DNA of 64,000 bases from NCBI GenBank assembly GCA_023388055.1, contig JAEWGW010000027.1, positions 62,001 through 126,000 on the forward strand, in the 5' to 3' direction. Below the pieces are notes generated by a model. It was given only the letters and a program-made list of their open reading frames with translations, had not been told where the DNA came from and did no database searches. Positions 8,450 to 17,375 of the stretch are shown piece by piece. Source of the stretch: Bacillota bacterium. Its GTDB lineage: Bacteria > Bacillota > Bacilli > Paenibacillales > NBRC-103111. Both the position numbers and the translations under genes were made by a program. Numbering within the stretch: position 1 is the stretch's first letter; each line of letters starts with the position of its first letter.

Positions 8450-9224
8450 GAATAATCAAGTCATCATCCTGTTGAAAAAAGAATGGACGGAGGCGCTGCG
8501 GGAGTATAAGTTGATTTGGCTTCCGCTGGTATTCATTACCATCGGGATCCTGCAGCCTGTAACGATGAAGCTATTGCCCCTTATGATCGGGGAAACCAGC
8601 GGATTGATCCTTGACCCGAATGCGCCAATCCCCTCTGGCAACGAAATTTTTTCGGGGGTTTTCGGCCAGTTGAACCAACTCGGCATTATGATGATTGCCC
8701 TCACCTTGATGGGTTGTATTGTAAAGGAAGAAAAAAGCGGAATCTTGGATATTCTTTTTTCTAAGCCGATCAGTACCGGCCAATATCTGGCTAGCAAATA
8801 CATGTCCAGTATGGCGCTTTTGTGGCTAAGCTGTTTTGTCGGCTCCTGGGCGGGTGTTTATTATACGAACATTTACTATAGTCCTGTTGATACGGTTTTG
8901 TACCTCCAGGCCATGCTGCTCTACAGCTTTTGGTTCCTGTTCCTGATTTCTCTGGGTGTGACGGCCAGCGCAATCGCCACTACCCAAATTCAGGCGGCAG
9001 GGCTTACGGTTCTAATTCCGGCAATTCTGCTGATACTGGCGAATATCCCCGATCCGCGGCTGGCGGTGCTTTTGCCCAGCGGTCTAAGCCAAAAGGCGGT
9101 TATAACCGTCACCGCCGGTGCTTTGCCTGTTCATTGGTACTGGAATGTGTTCGTTACCATAGTGCTTACAGCCGGACTCTGGATGCTGGCCTATTGGCGG
9201 ATGCGCTATAAAAGACGCGGATAA
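8442..9224 (+). CDS. ABC-2 type permease (YxlG-like)
   Basis: A 260-residue membrane protein with about six transmembrane segments, starting NRNNQVIILLKKEWTEALRE, the cytosolic N-terminus common in ABC-2 permeases. The ATG at 8442 follows a GGTGGGG site and overlaps the ATPase gene by 8 bp. A GTG at 8433 is the alternative start. It is the last gene of the PLDc_N/ATPase/permease operon controlled from the 7244 operator. Confidence 0.8.
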   Translation: MNRNNQVIILLKKEWTEALREYKLIWLPLVFITIGILQPVTMKLLPLMIGETSGLILDPNAPIPSGNEIFSGVFGQLNQLGIMMIALTLMGCIVKEEKSGILDILFSKPISTGQYLASKYMSSMALLWLSCFVGSWAGVYYTNIYYSPVDTVLYLQAMLLYSFWFLFLISLGVTASAIATTQIQAAGLTVLIPAILLILANIPDPRLAVLLPSGLSQKAVITVTAGALPVHWYWNVFVTIVLTAGLWMLAYWRMRYKRRG

Positions 9225-9246
9225 TTAAGAGTAAGAATGATTTTCA

Positions 9247-9276
9247 TTGGCAGCGCTTGGCCACTTTCGTTACAAT
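9247..9276 (+). promoter_or_regulatory. Promoter of the AraC-family gene
   Basis: TTGGCA (9247-9252), 18-bp spacer, TACAAT (9271-9276). It lies about 40 bp before the coding start. Confidence 0.6.
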
Positions 9277-9316
9277 AAGCATAAGAACAGGAAGTAACGG
9301 AAGGAAGCGTAGGCCG

Positions 9317-10108
9317 ATGCTGGAGATTTCGCCGGATGATTTTATTTTGAAACCCTCTTTTGCCAAAATCCTCTGTGAGCCCGGCTGGAAATGGCACCGC
9401 AGGGAGGAGCGGCTGCCCAATTACGATTTGTTCTATGTGTGGAGCGGGGAAGGGGAGGTGCATCTGAACGGAGTGCAATACCGGATCAGCCGGGGAAGCT
9501 GCTTTCTGTTCCGTCCCGGCGATGATACCTATGCGATCCACAATCCCCAGAAGCCCTTGACTCTCACCTACATCCACTTCGATCTTAACCAGATACCGGA
9601 GCTGGTGCCCGAGCCGTACAGGGTCGTCAAGGAAAATGTGGATTTCGAACGCCTTCTCTCCAGCTATGTGCGGCTGTTTCTGGTGGAGAAAACCTTTGGG
9701 GCGGAGGTGGAGGCCCGGCTGGTGCTGAAGCAGCTGATGATCCATCTGCTCCGGGAGGACCGGGTGGAGGAGCCGGAGGGCGGCGGTGATAGCGTCCAGC
9801 TGACCGAGGCCATCCACGAGGTGGCCAATTACATCCGTCTTCATGCAGCCCGCCATCACAAGCTGGAGGATCTGGCGGCCCGGGCCAATCTCTCCCCCAA
9901 GTATTTCTCCACCAAATTCCGGGTTATGATCGGCCAGTCGGTGCAGTCCTACATCATCCGCTCCCGCATCGAACGGGCGGAGCATCTGCTCCGGTATGCC
10001 GGGCTGTCCGTGTCCGAGGTGGCCCATGAGCTGGGGTACCGGGATGTATTCTTCTTCAGCCGCCAGTTCAAGCATTACACAGGCAAAAGCCCTTCGGAGA
10101 TGCGATAG
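9317..10108 (+). CDS. AraC-family transcriptional regulator
   Basis: A 263-residue regulator with an N-terminal cupin sensor (GEGEVHLNGVQYRISRGS near residue 45, then DDTYAIHNP) and a C-terminal pair of AraC helix-turn-helix motifs ending FFFSRQFKHYTGKSPSEMR. Ligands of this type are often sugars. The ATG at 9317 lies nine bases after AAGGAAG; the upstream in-frame codon has no site. It stands alone between an ABC operon and a terminator, so the target is not evident from context. Confidence 0.85.
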   Translation: MLEISPDDFILKPSFAKILCEPGWKWHRREERLPNYDLFYVWSGEGEVHLNGVQYRISRGSCFLFRPGDDTYAIHNPQKPLTLTYIHFDLNQIPELVPEPYRVVKENVDFERLLSSYVRLFLVEKTFGAEVEARLVLKQLMIHLLREDRVEEPEGGGDSVQLTEAIHEVANYIRLHAARHHKLEDLAARANLSPKYFSTKFRVMIGQSVQSYIIRSRIERAEHLLRYAGLSVSEVAHELGYRDVFFFSRQFKHYTGKSPSEMR

Positions 10109-10155
10109 GTGTGTTTGCAAAGACGCTCTAAGCAAGGAGCGGCATCGCCAAAAGA

Positions 10156-10201
10156 AGCCCGATGGAGGATCCTGCATACAGGATTCCTCATCGGGCTGTT
10201 T
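10156..10201. terminator. Bidirectional terminator
   Basis: Arms AGCCCGATG-GAGGATCCTG and CAGGATTCCTCATCGGGCT, followed by GTTTTGTT. It serves both the AraC gene and the convergent sulfatase gene. Confidence 0.8.
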
Positions 10202-10212
10202 TGTTGCCGTCG

Positions 10213-12174
10213 CTAACGGAGCGCGGGCTGCTCCGCATCCATCACATTGTAGGCGGGCAGAGCCAAGCGGCCGAGGAAGTCCTCGTCGATTTTGCCTGCT
10301 AGGTACTGATTGCCGAACAGCATATCGTATTGGAGCAGCCGGTAATCCTCCACCAGCTCACTTGCCTCCTCCGGCACGATTCCGGACAGCGTGTCACCGC
10401 TGTCGATGGTCAGATTGCGCAGGAGACCCGGCAGTGAAGGATACAGCTCCGCATTCAGGGCGAACTGCCCTACGGGCTCGATCCCCAGCGCCTTCAGCGC
10501 AAAGGATCCCAGGAAGGACGAGCTGATGGTGGCGGGCAGGTCAGCCTTCACCGGAACATTGGTCCAGGTTACCAAGGGGACAGAGCGCATGCTGCGCAGC
10601 TCCTCCAGACTCCATTCCTCGGTGAGAGGGGAGCCGATAAAGCCTGTTTGGCGGTAAACGTCGTAATCATAACCCAGCATGGGCAGATGGTCGCCGTAGA
10701 AGACAATATAGGCAGGCTCTTCCTTTTCCTCAAAATAATCAATCAGCATCTTCAGGCTGGCGTCGGCATCCTTGGCCCCCTGGGTGTAGGTGTTGATGAT
10801 CTGTTTGGCCTCATCCGTCAAATCCCCGTCGATGGCAATGTCCGTCTGGCCGTACCGGTCATCGTTGTAGGGCCCGTGATTCTGCATGGTAACCGCGTAA
10901 ATGAATACGGGATCACTCGACTTCTCCACCTCCCGGATAATGCTCCGGGAGACCTCGCTGTCGGCGATGAAGGCGCCTTTGTATTCCGGCTCCGTAAAGT
11001 GGCTCAGGCTTTTGAAGCCCTCAAAGCCCATCCACTTGTAGACGTTGTTCCGGTTCCAGAACCAGCCCTCGTAGGAATGAACGGCAAGGCTGCGGTAGCC
11101 GCGGCTCTCAAAAAAACTGGCCAGGCTGGGAAGGGGCTGGCTGATATACTGCTGGTAAGGTACGGAGCCGCTGGGCAAAAAGCTGGTAGAAAACCCCGTC
11201 AGCACCTCGAACTCCACATTGCTGGTGCCACCCCCGAACTGGGGCGTGAGCATAGTGCTGGCCCCGTATCGCTCCTGCAGGCGGCGGATGGTGGGCAGCG
11301 GATCCTCGCTAAAGGTCACTCCCGGCAGAAGTGTAGGGTCCCAGAAGGCCTCGCTCATCACAAAAATTACATGGGGCAGCTTCCCTACAGGCTCGCCCTT
11401 ATCTGCCGCGACTTCAGTCATTCCTCCCCGGGAGGAGGTGAGCTTGGCGGCAATGCTGTCAATGGCCTGCTCCCCGTATCCGGTTGGTTTGGTGATAATG
11501 GAATTTTTCACGTTCAAGGTGAAAGCCAGGGCAAAACCGTTGTTGCCGTAGTTCTCCTGCTGATTCCAGATGATCTGGGCAACACCTGCCTGATTGAGCA
11601 TCCGGTTAGCCCACGTGCTCTGGAAGGCGAAGGAGACCAGTCCTGCCGCGGCCACCAGAACCAGGCCCAGCCGGCTCCACCAGGAGGGGGCAAAACGCCC
11701 CAGCTTCACCCGAAGAAACACCAGCGCCGCTACGACCAGAACGATGCCGCCGATCCGGATATACGCGTTGGGGCCGGTTACCAAGGGCGCAATGTTCATT
11801 CCCTCCTGGTTCAACAGGATGTCCCAGGGGAAGAAGGGTTCCCCGATGAGCCTGATCTTGAAGTAGCTGATCAACGATCCCATTGACAATAACAGCGTAG
11901 CCGTGGCCATAGCAGGCAGCAGGGAGCCGATCATGCCATAACACAGCAGAAAGAGAAAGAAGGTCAGCATGGCATTCAAGAGAAATATGCTTCGGCTTCC
12001 TTCCAGCCAGGAGCGCACCTCGGTAAAGGAGCCTCTCGTCATCCATTCCATCCCCAGGCACAGGGCCAGGGCAGCCAGACCCAGGATTGCCGATATGCAA
12101 ACGGACTGCCACAGCGTAAGAGGCGGCCGTTGGCGGGCAGGAAACCTGCGGAGGGCAAGCCGGGTTTGTCTCAT
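10213..12174 (-). CDS. LTA synthase family sulfatase (phosphoglycerol transferase-like)
   Basis: A 653-residue membrane protein. Five N-terminal transmembrane segments (to about residue 190) precede an extracellular sulfatase-fold domain. The nucleophile threonine lies in GGGTSNVEFE near residue 314, and the metal-binding YGDHLPML lies near residue 495, as in LtaS enzymes that polymerise glycerol phosphate from phosphatidylglycerol at the membrane. The ATG at 12174 follows AGGAAAGGTG; an upstream in-frame ATG is rejected. A C-terminal tail of about 100 residues follows the domain. PhoP-type repeats and a leader hairpin lie upstream. It may instead be a glycolipid-modifying member; several Firmicutes have more than one. 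Confidence 0.85.
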   Translation of the reverse strand: MRQTRLALRRFPARQRPPLTLWQSVCISAILGLAALALCLGMEWMTRGSFTEVRSWLEGSRSIFLLNAMLTFFLFLLCYGMIGSLLPAMATATLLLSMGSLISYFKIRLIGEPFFPWDILLNQEGMNIAPLVTGPNAYIRIGGIVLVVAALVFLRVKLGRFAPSWWSRLGLVLVAAAGLVSFAFQSTWANRMLNQAGVAQIIWNQQENYGNNGFALAFTLNVKNSIITKPTGYGEQAIDSIAAKLTSSRGGMTEVAADKGEPVGKLPHVIFVMSEAFWDPTLLPGVTFSEDPLPTIRRLQERYGASTMLTPQFGGGTSNVEFEVLTGFSTSFLPSGSVPYQQYISQPLPSLASFFESRGYRSLAVHSYEGWFWNRNNVYKWMGFEGFKSLSHFTEPEYKGAFIADSEVSRSIIREVEKSSDPVFIYAVTMQNHGPYNDDRYGQTDIAIDGDLTDEAKQIINTYTQGAKDADASLKMLIDYFEEKEEPAYIVFYGDHLPMLGYDYDVYRQTGFIGSPLTEEWSLEELRSMRSVPLVTWTNVPVKADLPATISSSFLGSFALKALGIEPVGQFALNAELYPSLPGLLRNLTIDSGDTLSGIVPEEASELVEDYRLLQYDMLFGNQYLAGKIDEDFLGRLALPAYNVMDAEQPALR

Positions 12175-12211
12175 GATTTCACACCTTTCCTCTTCAAAAA
12201 TGGCTTGGGGC

Positions 12212-12246
12212 AATAAAAAAGGAGCCTGCACGTATCGGCAGGCTCC
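12212..12246 (-). terminator. Rho-independent terminator in the leader of the sulfatase gene
   Basis: On the minus strand, arms GGAGCCTGC and GCAGGCTCC with a short loop are followed by TTTTTTATTG. It ends 38 bp before the sulfatase start. It also serves as the terminator of the upstream efflux gene. Confidence 0.8.
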
Positions 12247-12251
12247 GCTGG

Positions 12252-12330
12252 ACTAGTAACTGAAGGTGTTTCGGCTTCCCTGTTGGCCGGCGTCATACCG
12301 GCTTACAGGTTGGCCCCAAGCGCCTGTACC
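12252..12330 (-). promoter_or_regulatory. Candidate structured 5' leader
   Basis: On the minus strand a hairpin forms from CCTGT-GCCGG with CCGGC-ACAGG around TATGACG. It sits between a PhoP-type promoter and an intrinsic terminator just before the sulfatase gene. I do not recognise the riboswitch class. Confidence 0.35.
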
Positions 12331-12348
12331 TTTATGGTACCAGCGAGG

Positions 12349-12387
12349 ATTGAACGAACTGTGAATGAAATGTAAAGGAAATGTAAA
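12349..12387 (-). promoter_or_regulatory. PhoP-type tandem repeats before the sulfatase gene
   Basis: On the minus strand four hexamers TTTACA, TTTACA, TTCACA and TTCAAT start exactly 11 bp apart, matching the direct-repeat pattern of B. subtilis PhoP boxes (TT[ATC]ACA, about 5-bp spacers). A TACCAT -10-like box is at 12334-12339. The orientation points towards the sulfatase gene, and the repeats start 8 bp past the fsr stop codon. Confidence 0.6.
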
Positions 12388-12394
12388 TTCAGTC

Positions 12395-13651
12395 TTACTC
12401 CTCTGACCAGGAACGGACGGCTGCGTCGGCGGGCAGCAGGAACGTCAGCAGTCCCAGCAGCGGGAGCACCGAGCATATTTTCATCACAAAGCTGATACTG
12501 GTAAAGTCGGCCATGGCGCCCAAAGCCACAGAACCCAAGGCCCCCATGCCAAAAGCCAGCCCGGTGATCAGACCCGATACGGTGCCGATTTTGCCGGGGA
12601 CCAGCTCTTGGGCATATACGACCGTCACCGAAAAGCTGGAGAGCAGGATAAAGCCCATCACCGCCAGAAGAGGCAGCGCCCAGAAGGTGTTGGCATATGG
12701 CAGCAGGAGCGCAAACGGAGCGCTGCCCAGCATGGAGAAAAACAGAATGTTCTTCCGACCGAACCGGTCTCCCAGCGGTCCCCCGAAGAAGGTCCCGATG
12801 GCTCCGGCCCCCAGGAAGGTGAAGATATACCATTGGGCGTTGCCGATACCGGTGTTCAGCACATCCCGGAGATAAAACGCATAATAGTTGGAGATGCAGG
12901 CGGAGTACCAGGATCTGGCGAAGACCAGCACCACCAGCATGATCACGGCATTGCGGATTTTGCGCTTGCGTTCGGGGGTGAAGACGGTGGCGCCTGAGGC
13001 TCTGGCAGCCCGCGGATTTGCGGTGATATAGGCCTTATACCACTTGGCTACAAACCATTGGACCAGAATGGCGGCGCCGGCGACAAAGGTGAAGTAGATG
13101 GCGCCGAATTGTTTGGCGGTAACGAAAATCAGCGCGGTCATAATCGGACCGAGAGATTGGCCGGCATTGCCGCCCACCTGGAAAATGGATTGGGCCAAAC
13201 CCCGCTGGCGCGGGGAAGCGGCCATATTGGCCACCCGGGAGCCTTCAGGATGGAAGACCGCCGAACCCAGCCCGATGAACACCACAGCCACAATGACCTG
13301 CCAATATTGGTTGGCGAAGGCCAGGGTCAGCATGCCGAAGAAGCTGGCCACCATTCCGGTGGGAAGCAGCCAGGGCGACGGTTTTTTATCGGTATACAGC
13401 CCTACGATGGGCTGGAGGATGGAGGCGGTAACGTTAAGCCCGAAGATGACGAAGCCCACCTGCAGATAAGACAGGTTCATGCCGTCCTCCAGAATCGGCA
13501 GGATGCTCTGGATAACCGACTGCATGGAGTCATTCAACAGGTGGACCAGACTGATGGCGAATAAAATGCTGTAGATGGTGGCATGATTCCCGGTTGCGGG
13601 GCCGGAGCCTTGGGGGGCTCCTCCCTTTAACTGTGACGCGGATACAGACAC
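12395..13651 (-). CDS. MFS efflux transporter, fosmidomycin-resistance (Fsr) type
   Basis: A 418-residue major facilitator with 12 membrane segments. The N-terminal block VHLLNDSMQSVIQSILPIL followed by QPIVGLYTDKKPSPWLLP is characteristic of the Fsr family, as is GSAVFHPEGSR. The family exports fosmidomycin and other small toxic compounds by drug-proton exchange. Its start is GTG with an AGGAG site. It lies 85 bp downstream of psd on the same strand with a weak hairpin between, so it may have its own promoter. Specificity cannot be read from sequence. Confidence 0.85.
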   Translation of the reverse strand: MSVSASQLKGGAPQGSGPATGNHATIYSILFAISLVHLLNDSMQSVIQSILPILEDGMNLSYLQVGFVIFGLNVTASILQPIVGLYTDKKPSPWLLPTGMVASFFGMLTLAFANQYWQVIVAVVFIGLGSAVFHPEGSRVANMAASPRQRGLAQSIFQVGGNAGQSLGPIMTALIFVTAKQFGAIYFTFVAGAAILVQWFVAKWYKAYITANPRAARASGATVFTPERKRKIRNAVIMLVVLVFARSWYSACISNYYAFYLRDVLNTGIGNAQWYIFTFLGAGAIGTFFGGPLGDRFGRKNILFFSMLGSAPFALLLPYANTFWALPLLAVMGFILLSSFSVTVVYAQELVPGKIGTVSGLITGLAFGMGALGSVALGAMADFTSISFVMKICSVLPLLGLLTFLLPADAAVRSWSEE

Positions 13652-13736
13652 GTTTTTCTCTCCTCTCTAATAGGGAAACCGGCCTCGGCCGCAGGGATGC
13701 GGGAAGCCGGCTCATTTTAGTTCAATACAAATCTTG

Positions 13737-14525
13737 TTATTTGGTGTGGAGCAGCCCCAAGGCTTCTCCCATCTTGAGCTTTTTGCCTGTTTGCAGATCA
13801 GGCCGGGGGGTGAAGGTGCCGTTCTCGAAGAGGAGCACCACCGTAGAGCCGAATTCAAAATAGGCCAGATCGCCGCCGCGGGTGAGGCAATTCGGGAGCG
13901 GGGTCACATATTGAATGCTGCTGACATTCATGGCGCCTACCTTCACCACCGCCAGCTCACCGTAATCATGGCGGATATAGGTCACCAGGCGTTCGTTGCG
14001 GGACAGGACACGCTTCATGTGGACCAGCCCGAAATCATTAACCGGATAGACCTTGCCGGGGATATGCTCCTTCTCCAGGATTTTGCCGGCGACCGGAGAA
14101 TGGATCCGGTGGTAATCGGTGGGGCTCAAGTACAGCACCATAAAGAATCCGTCCGTATAGCTGACAAGCCGTGGCGATTCGTTCAGCAGCTCCTCCAGGG
14201 TATAGTCCTGGCCTTTAATCTGAAGAAGCTGCCCTTCCCGGATGGGGCCTATGCCGGTGATCAGGGAATCCACGGGACTGACGGCAATATCTGTATCCTT
14301 GGCGATGGGGCGCAGGCCGGGCTTCAGCCGCCGCGAGAAGAAATCGTTCAGCGACGCATATTCCCGTACATGCTTCTCCGCATCCTCCACCCGGATTCCG
14401 TACGTGCGGGCAAACCAGGGGATCAGCCTGCGGCTAACCCTGGATTTGGCGAAGGAGCCGGTCATTCGTGATATAGATTTACGGGAGGATAATTCTGTCA
14501 GCAATCGAAAAAAACGCTTCGCCAT
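13737..14525 (-). CDS. psd: Phosphatidylserine decarboxylase
   Basis: A 262-residue enzyme that converts phosphatidylserine to phosphatidylethanolamine at the membrane. The self-cleavage site FEFGSTVVLLF contains the Gly-Ser-Thr-type motif where the pyruvoyl group forms, and YHRIHSPVAGKI carries the conserved histidines. The length fits Gram-positive psd. An AGGTGAA site precedes the ATG. pssA is not beside it; the HD-HAD gene lies 92 bp upstream on the same strand. Confidence 0.9.
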   Translation of the reverse strand: MAKRFFRLLTELSSRKSISRMTGSFAKSRVSRRLIPWFARTYGIRVEDAEKHVREYASLNDFFSRRLKPGLRPIAKDTDIAVSPVDSLITGIGPIREGQLLQIKGQDYTLEELLNESPRLVSYTDGFFMVLYLSPTDYHRIHSPVAGKILEKEHIPGKVYPVNDFGLVHMKRVLSRNERLVTYIRHDYGELAVVKVGAMNVSSIQYVTPLPNCLTRGGDLAYFEFGSTVVLLFENGTFTPRPDLQTGKKLKMGEALGLLHTK

Positions 14526-14617
14526 AGGCGCAATTCACCTGTTTCCTTTGATGTTGGTGCCAATACCATCTATATATACTACCATTCCGCTTTCCATCTG
14601 TCACCATCGGGGTTTAT

Positions 14618-16039
14618 TCAGCCTGGGGCCAATTCCTGGAGCAGGGATTCCAACACCAAAGCAACGCCGTCCCGGTCATGGGAAACGGTAATCTCTGCAG
14701 CTATTTCCTTCAATTCAGGTATCGCATTGCCCATGGCAACAGGCCAGCCGCAGATGCCGAACAGCCCCGCGTCATTGTAATCATCGCCAAAGGCCATAAC
14801 CTCCCCGAGAGGTATACCAAGGCTTGCGCATAGTCTGGTTACCCCTGCTTCCTTGGAGGCGCGGGTAGAGGAAATCTGCACCAGCTGTCCGTGGTCCGTG
14901 AGGAGCAGATTCACGCTTTCGGCGAACGCGGTCCGCAGCTCCTCGAAGAAGCCGCAGCGGGTCAGCAGCACCTTGGTGGCCGACAGCTCCCTAAGCTGCT
15001 CCAGGGTTTTGACCTCAGGATTGTGGTCGGTCCGCAGCCCTTCGCTGTAATCCAGGGGGCGGGCGCTGAACCATTCGTCCCTGACCTCCATACTGATTTC
15101 AATTTCCGCATCGCGCTGCAGGCAAAAATCCACAACCTGGGCGGTGAGGGCGGCATCGATGGCTTCATGCCACTCCAGACCTGTGTTCGGGCAGGAGAAC
15201 TGGGCTCCGTTGTAATAAATGAAGGAGCCGATCGCCAACAGCTCCTCCGGCAGGATCTGCTTAACGGTGCGGGGTGGGCGTGCCGTGGCAAAAATGATAT
15301 GGACGCCCTGCCGGTGGCAGTCCAGCACGGCCTTGGCGTTGCGCGGGGATACCTCCTTGCGGGAGCTGAGCAGGGTGCCGTCCAGATCCAGCACAACAGC
15401 CGAGCAGCGGGGCTTTACAGGCAGGCGGAGGGCCCGCTCCAGCTCCCCATGGGCCTCCCGCAGCCAGGGATGAATAACGCGGAGTGTATCCCTGCGCTCC
15501 CACAGATAGGAGATGTAGGCATACGCTCCATGGTCCAAGGAACGCTCCAGCTCCGCGTTTAGCCTGTCCAGATACGGCGGCGTTCCCGCTTGGTCCCAGG
15601 CAATTTTGTCCGCTACAAACAATATCCGGTCCAAGTGGCTTGATCCTGCCCGGAGTGTGGTGTGGCATCCCACCGCATCAAGGATTTCTGGGTCACGGAT
15701 TCCAAAAATATCATCAGCCATAACCCGGGACAGCTTCTGGTGGATGATCATGGGGAATTGCTCTTCCTCGGGAAGCACCTCCACCTGCAGGAGCCGCGCA
15801 ACTTCAACCCGGGTGTCTGCGGGGAACACGGCGCTGATGTCATGGAGCCAGCCTGCCGCCTCCGCTGCTTGGGGATCGCCGCCGAAGCGAAGAGCGGTGA
15901 GGCGGGCTTCCTCGCCCACCTCCATAGAATGGAGGGTAGTGGCTGGGCAGCCGTTGCCGGTCAGAAACGCGCTGACGTCGCTTTTTAAGTCACCGGTCAG
16001 CTCTATTCCCTGCAGAAGCTTCTCGAACATTACATGCAT
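14618..16039 (-). CDS. Fusion protein: YqeK-like HD hydrolase plus Cof-type HAD phosphatase
   Basis: A 473-residue protein with two domains. Residues 30-200 form an HD phosphohydrolase close to YqeK (metal residues H37 and H66-D67 in WLHDIS, plus CHTTLRAG and ILFVADKIAWDQ near 125-150); YqeK hydrolyses Ap4A-type dinucleotides. Residues 212-473 form a Cof/HAD-IIB phosphatase, with DLDGT at 218-222, TARPP for motif II and a late FGDDYND for motif IV. The start is uncertain: the ATG at 16039 has a GGCGAG-type site 11 bases upstream; an in-frame ATG at 16111 is possible. In B. subtilis YqeK and Cof phosphatases are separate proteins. Confidence 0.75.
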   Translation of the reverse strand: MHVMFEKLLQGIELTGDLKSDVSAFLTGNGCPATTLHSMEVGEEARLTALRFGGDPQAAEAAGWLHDISAVFPADTRVEVARLLQVEVLPEEEQFPMIIHQKLSRVMADDIFGIRDPEILDAVGCHTTLRAGSSHLDRILFVADKIAWDQAGTPPYLDRLNAELERSLDHGAYAYISYLWERRDTLRVIHPWLREAHGELERALRLPVKPRCSAVVLDLDGTLLSSRKEVSPRNAKAVLDCHRQGVHIIFATARPPRTVKQILPEELLAIGSFIYYNGAQFSCPNTGLEWHEAIDAALTAQVVDFCLQRDAEIEISMEVRDEWFSARPLDYSEGLRTDHNPEVKTLEQLRELSATKVLLTRCGFFEELRTAFAESVNLLLTDHGQLVQISSTRASKEAGVTRLCASLGIPLGEVMAFGDDYNDAGLFGICGWPVAMGNAIPELKEIAAEITVSHDRDGVALVLESLLQELAPG

Positions 16040-16153
16040 GTTGGGGATCACTCGCCTTTCCGGACGATGGGATGGACAAACAATTAGGGTGATTATAAAG
16101 GAAGCGGGCATTTATTCCAATGATCTTTTATACTCGGGTAAGGGGGGGATACG

Positions 16154-17125
16154 ATGAAGCAGCGGTTTATGGAAGCGTTGGAGCAAGAGTCTTTGTCAGG
16201 GGTGGCACAGATCCCCAAAAGTGAATTGCACAGCCATGCAGGCCGGGGCGGCAATATCCGGTATGTGGGCCGGCAGATTAAGGCTGAACTTGTGCCGCCG
16301 TCGGGAAGGTTTGGCACACTGCAGGAAATGGGAGACTGGTTTTCCATTCATGTGAAAAGCCATTGTCCGGGTCTGGAGGGGTATCTGCTTCGTGTACAAG
16401 CTTCGTTCGTACAGGCTGCCGAAGACGGGATCCGGGTCCTGGCGCTAAACTACGGCTTGGATGAAATCCAGGCGTTGGGAGGAGTGGAGCCTTTTATCCG
16501 CACGATGAAGGAGCTCCATAGCCGCTATGCGCCGGAGGCAGTATTTTTGCCGGAGCTGGCTTTGGACAGGGGCTGCAATCCCGATGAGGTAAAAGAACGT
16601 TTTGAGGAGGCGCTGGCAAGCGGCTGGTTCCGCTCGGTTGATATTTGCGGGAATGAGCTGGCGCAGCCTGCCCGCTGCTTCAAGGGGTTGTTCCGGCTGG
16701 CTCAGAGCTATGGGGCAGTATTGCGCGCCCACACGGGAGAGTTCGGAACGGCGGAGGATGTTCTGGAGGCGGTGGAGGAGCTGGAGCTGGACGAGGTGCA
16801 TCACGGCATTGCGGCCGTGCAGTCGCCGCTGGTAATGCAGCGGCTTGCGGAAGCGGGCGTACGCCTCCATGTATGCCCCACCAGCAATGTTATGCTGGGC
16901 AGGGTCGAGAGCTACGGCAGCCATCCCATCCGGCGGCTGTACGATTATGGGGTGAAGGTGACCATCAACACCGATGATCTGCTGATTTTTGACCAGACGG
17001 TTTCCCAGGAGTATCTGAATCTGTACCGGTCGGGCTTAATGACGGCGGAGGAGCTGAATGCCATCCGGGAAGAGGGTCTTAAGGTGTATGGCCAAGAATA
17101 TGAACGGAACGCGGCAAACGTCTGA
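16154..17125 (+). CDS. Adenosine deaminase-like metal hydrolase
   Basis: A 323-residue TIM-barrel amidohydrolase of the adenosine deaminase family. Metal and catalytic motifs are in order: ELHSH near residue 24, AHTGE near 197, HHG near 222, CPTSN near 240 and INTDD near 276. The first motif reads HSHAGRGGN instead of the usual HxHLDG, so the substrate may differ from adenosine. The ATG has an AAGGGGGG site. It is divergent from the HD-HAD gene and stands alone. Confidence 0.75.
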   Translation: MKQRFMEALEQESLSGVAQIPKSELHSHAGRGGNIRYVGRQIKAELVPPSGRFGTLQEMGDWFSIHVKSHCPGLEGYLLRVQASFVQAAEDGIRVLALNYGLDEIQALGGVEPFIRTMKELHSRYAPEAVFLPELALDRGCNPDEVKERFEEALASGWFRSVDICGNELAQPARCFKGLFRLAQSYGAVLRAHTGEFGTAEDVLEAVEELELDEVHHGIAAVQSPLVMQRLAEAGVRLHVCPTSNVMLGRVESYGSHPIRRLYDYGVKVTINTDDLLIFDQTVSQEYLNLYRSGLMTAEELNAIREEGLKVYGQEYERNAANV

Positions 17126-17153
17126 CTATAACGGGCACACTCTTATAATGGAT

Positions 17154-17367
17154 GTTAGCGATCAACAAATGGATGTTAGCGCTCAACAAATGTATGCTAA
17201 CTGCCCGAGAATGCCACTTTTGCAGGAATAGCATGCATGAAATGATTACTATGAGATGAAAACTGTCCATTTGAGAGGCGATTATGGGCGTTAGCAATCA
17301 TTTTATGTATGCTAAAGGGGTTGTTTCAGGAGGAAGAGGGGCTTTAGCGATCATTTTATGACGCTTA
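17154..17367. repeat. Intergenic repeat cluster C (GTTAGC...GCTAAC palindromic units)
   Basis: GTTAGC and GCTAA[C] pairs about 15 bp apart occur at 17175-17201, 17290-17315 and, weaker, 17343-17367, plus an extra GTTAGC at 17154 at a 21-bp period. It fills the first half of the 505-bp gap before rplU. Confidence 0.6.
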
Positions 17368-17375
17368 CATGCCAC

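Noticed and set aside
10648..11886. Large plus-strand open frame of 412 codons
   Set aside because: It is antisense to the LTA-synthase-family gene and shows no known motif; GC-rich third positions explain the open frame.
12252..12330. Known riboswitch class before the sulfatase gene
   Set aside because: Compared by eye with c-di-GMP, cobalamin, Mn, M-box and guanidine types; no class matched, so it is kept only as a candidate structure.
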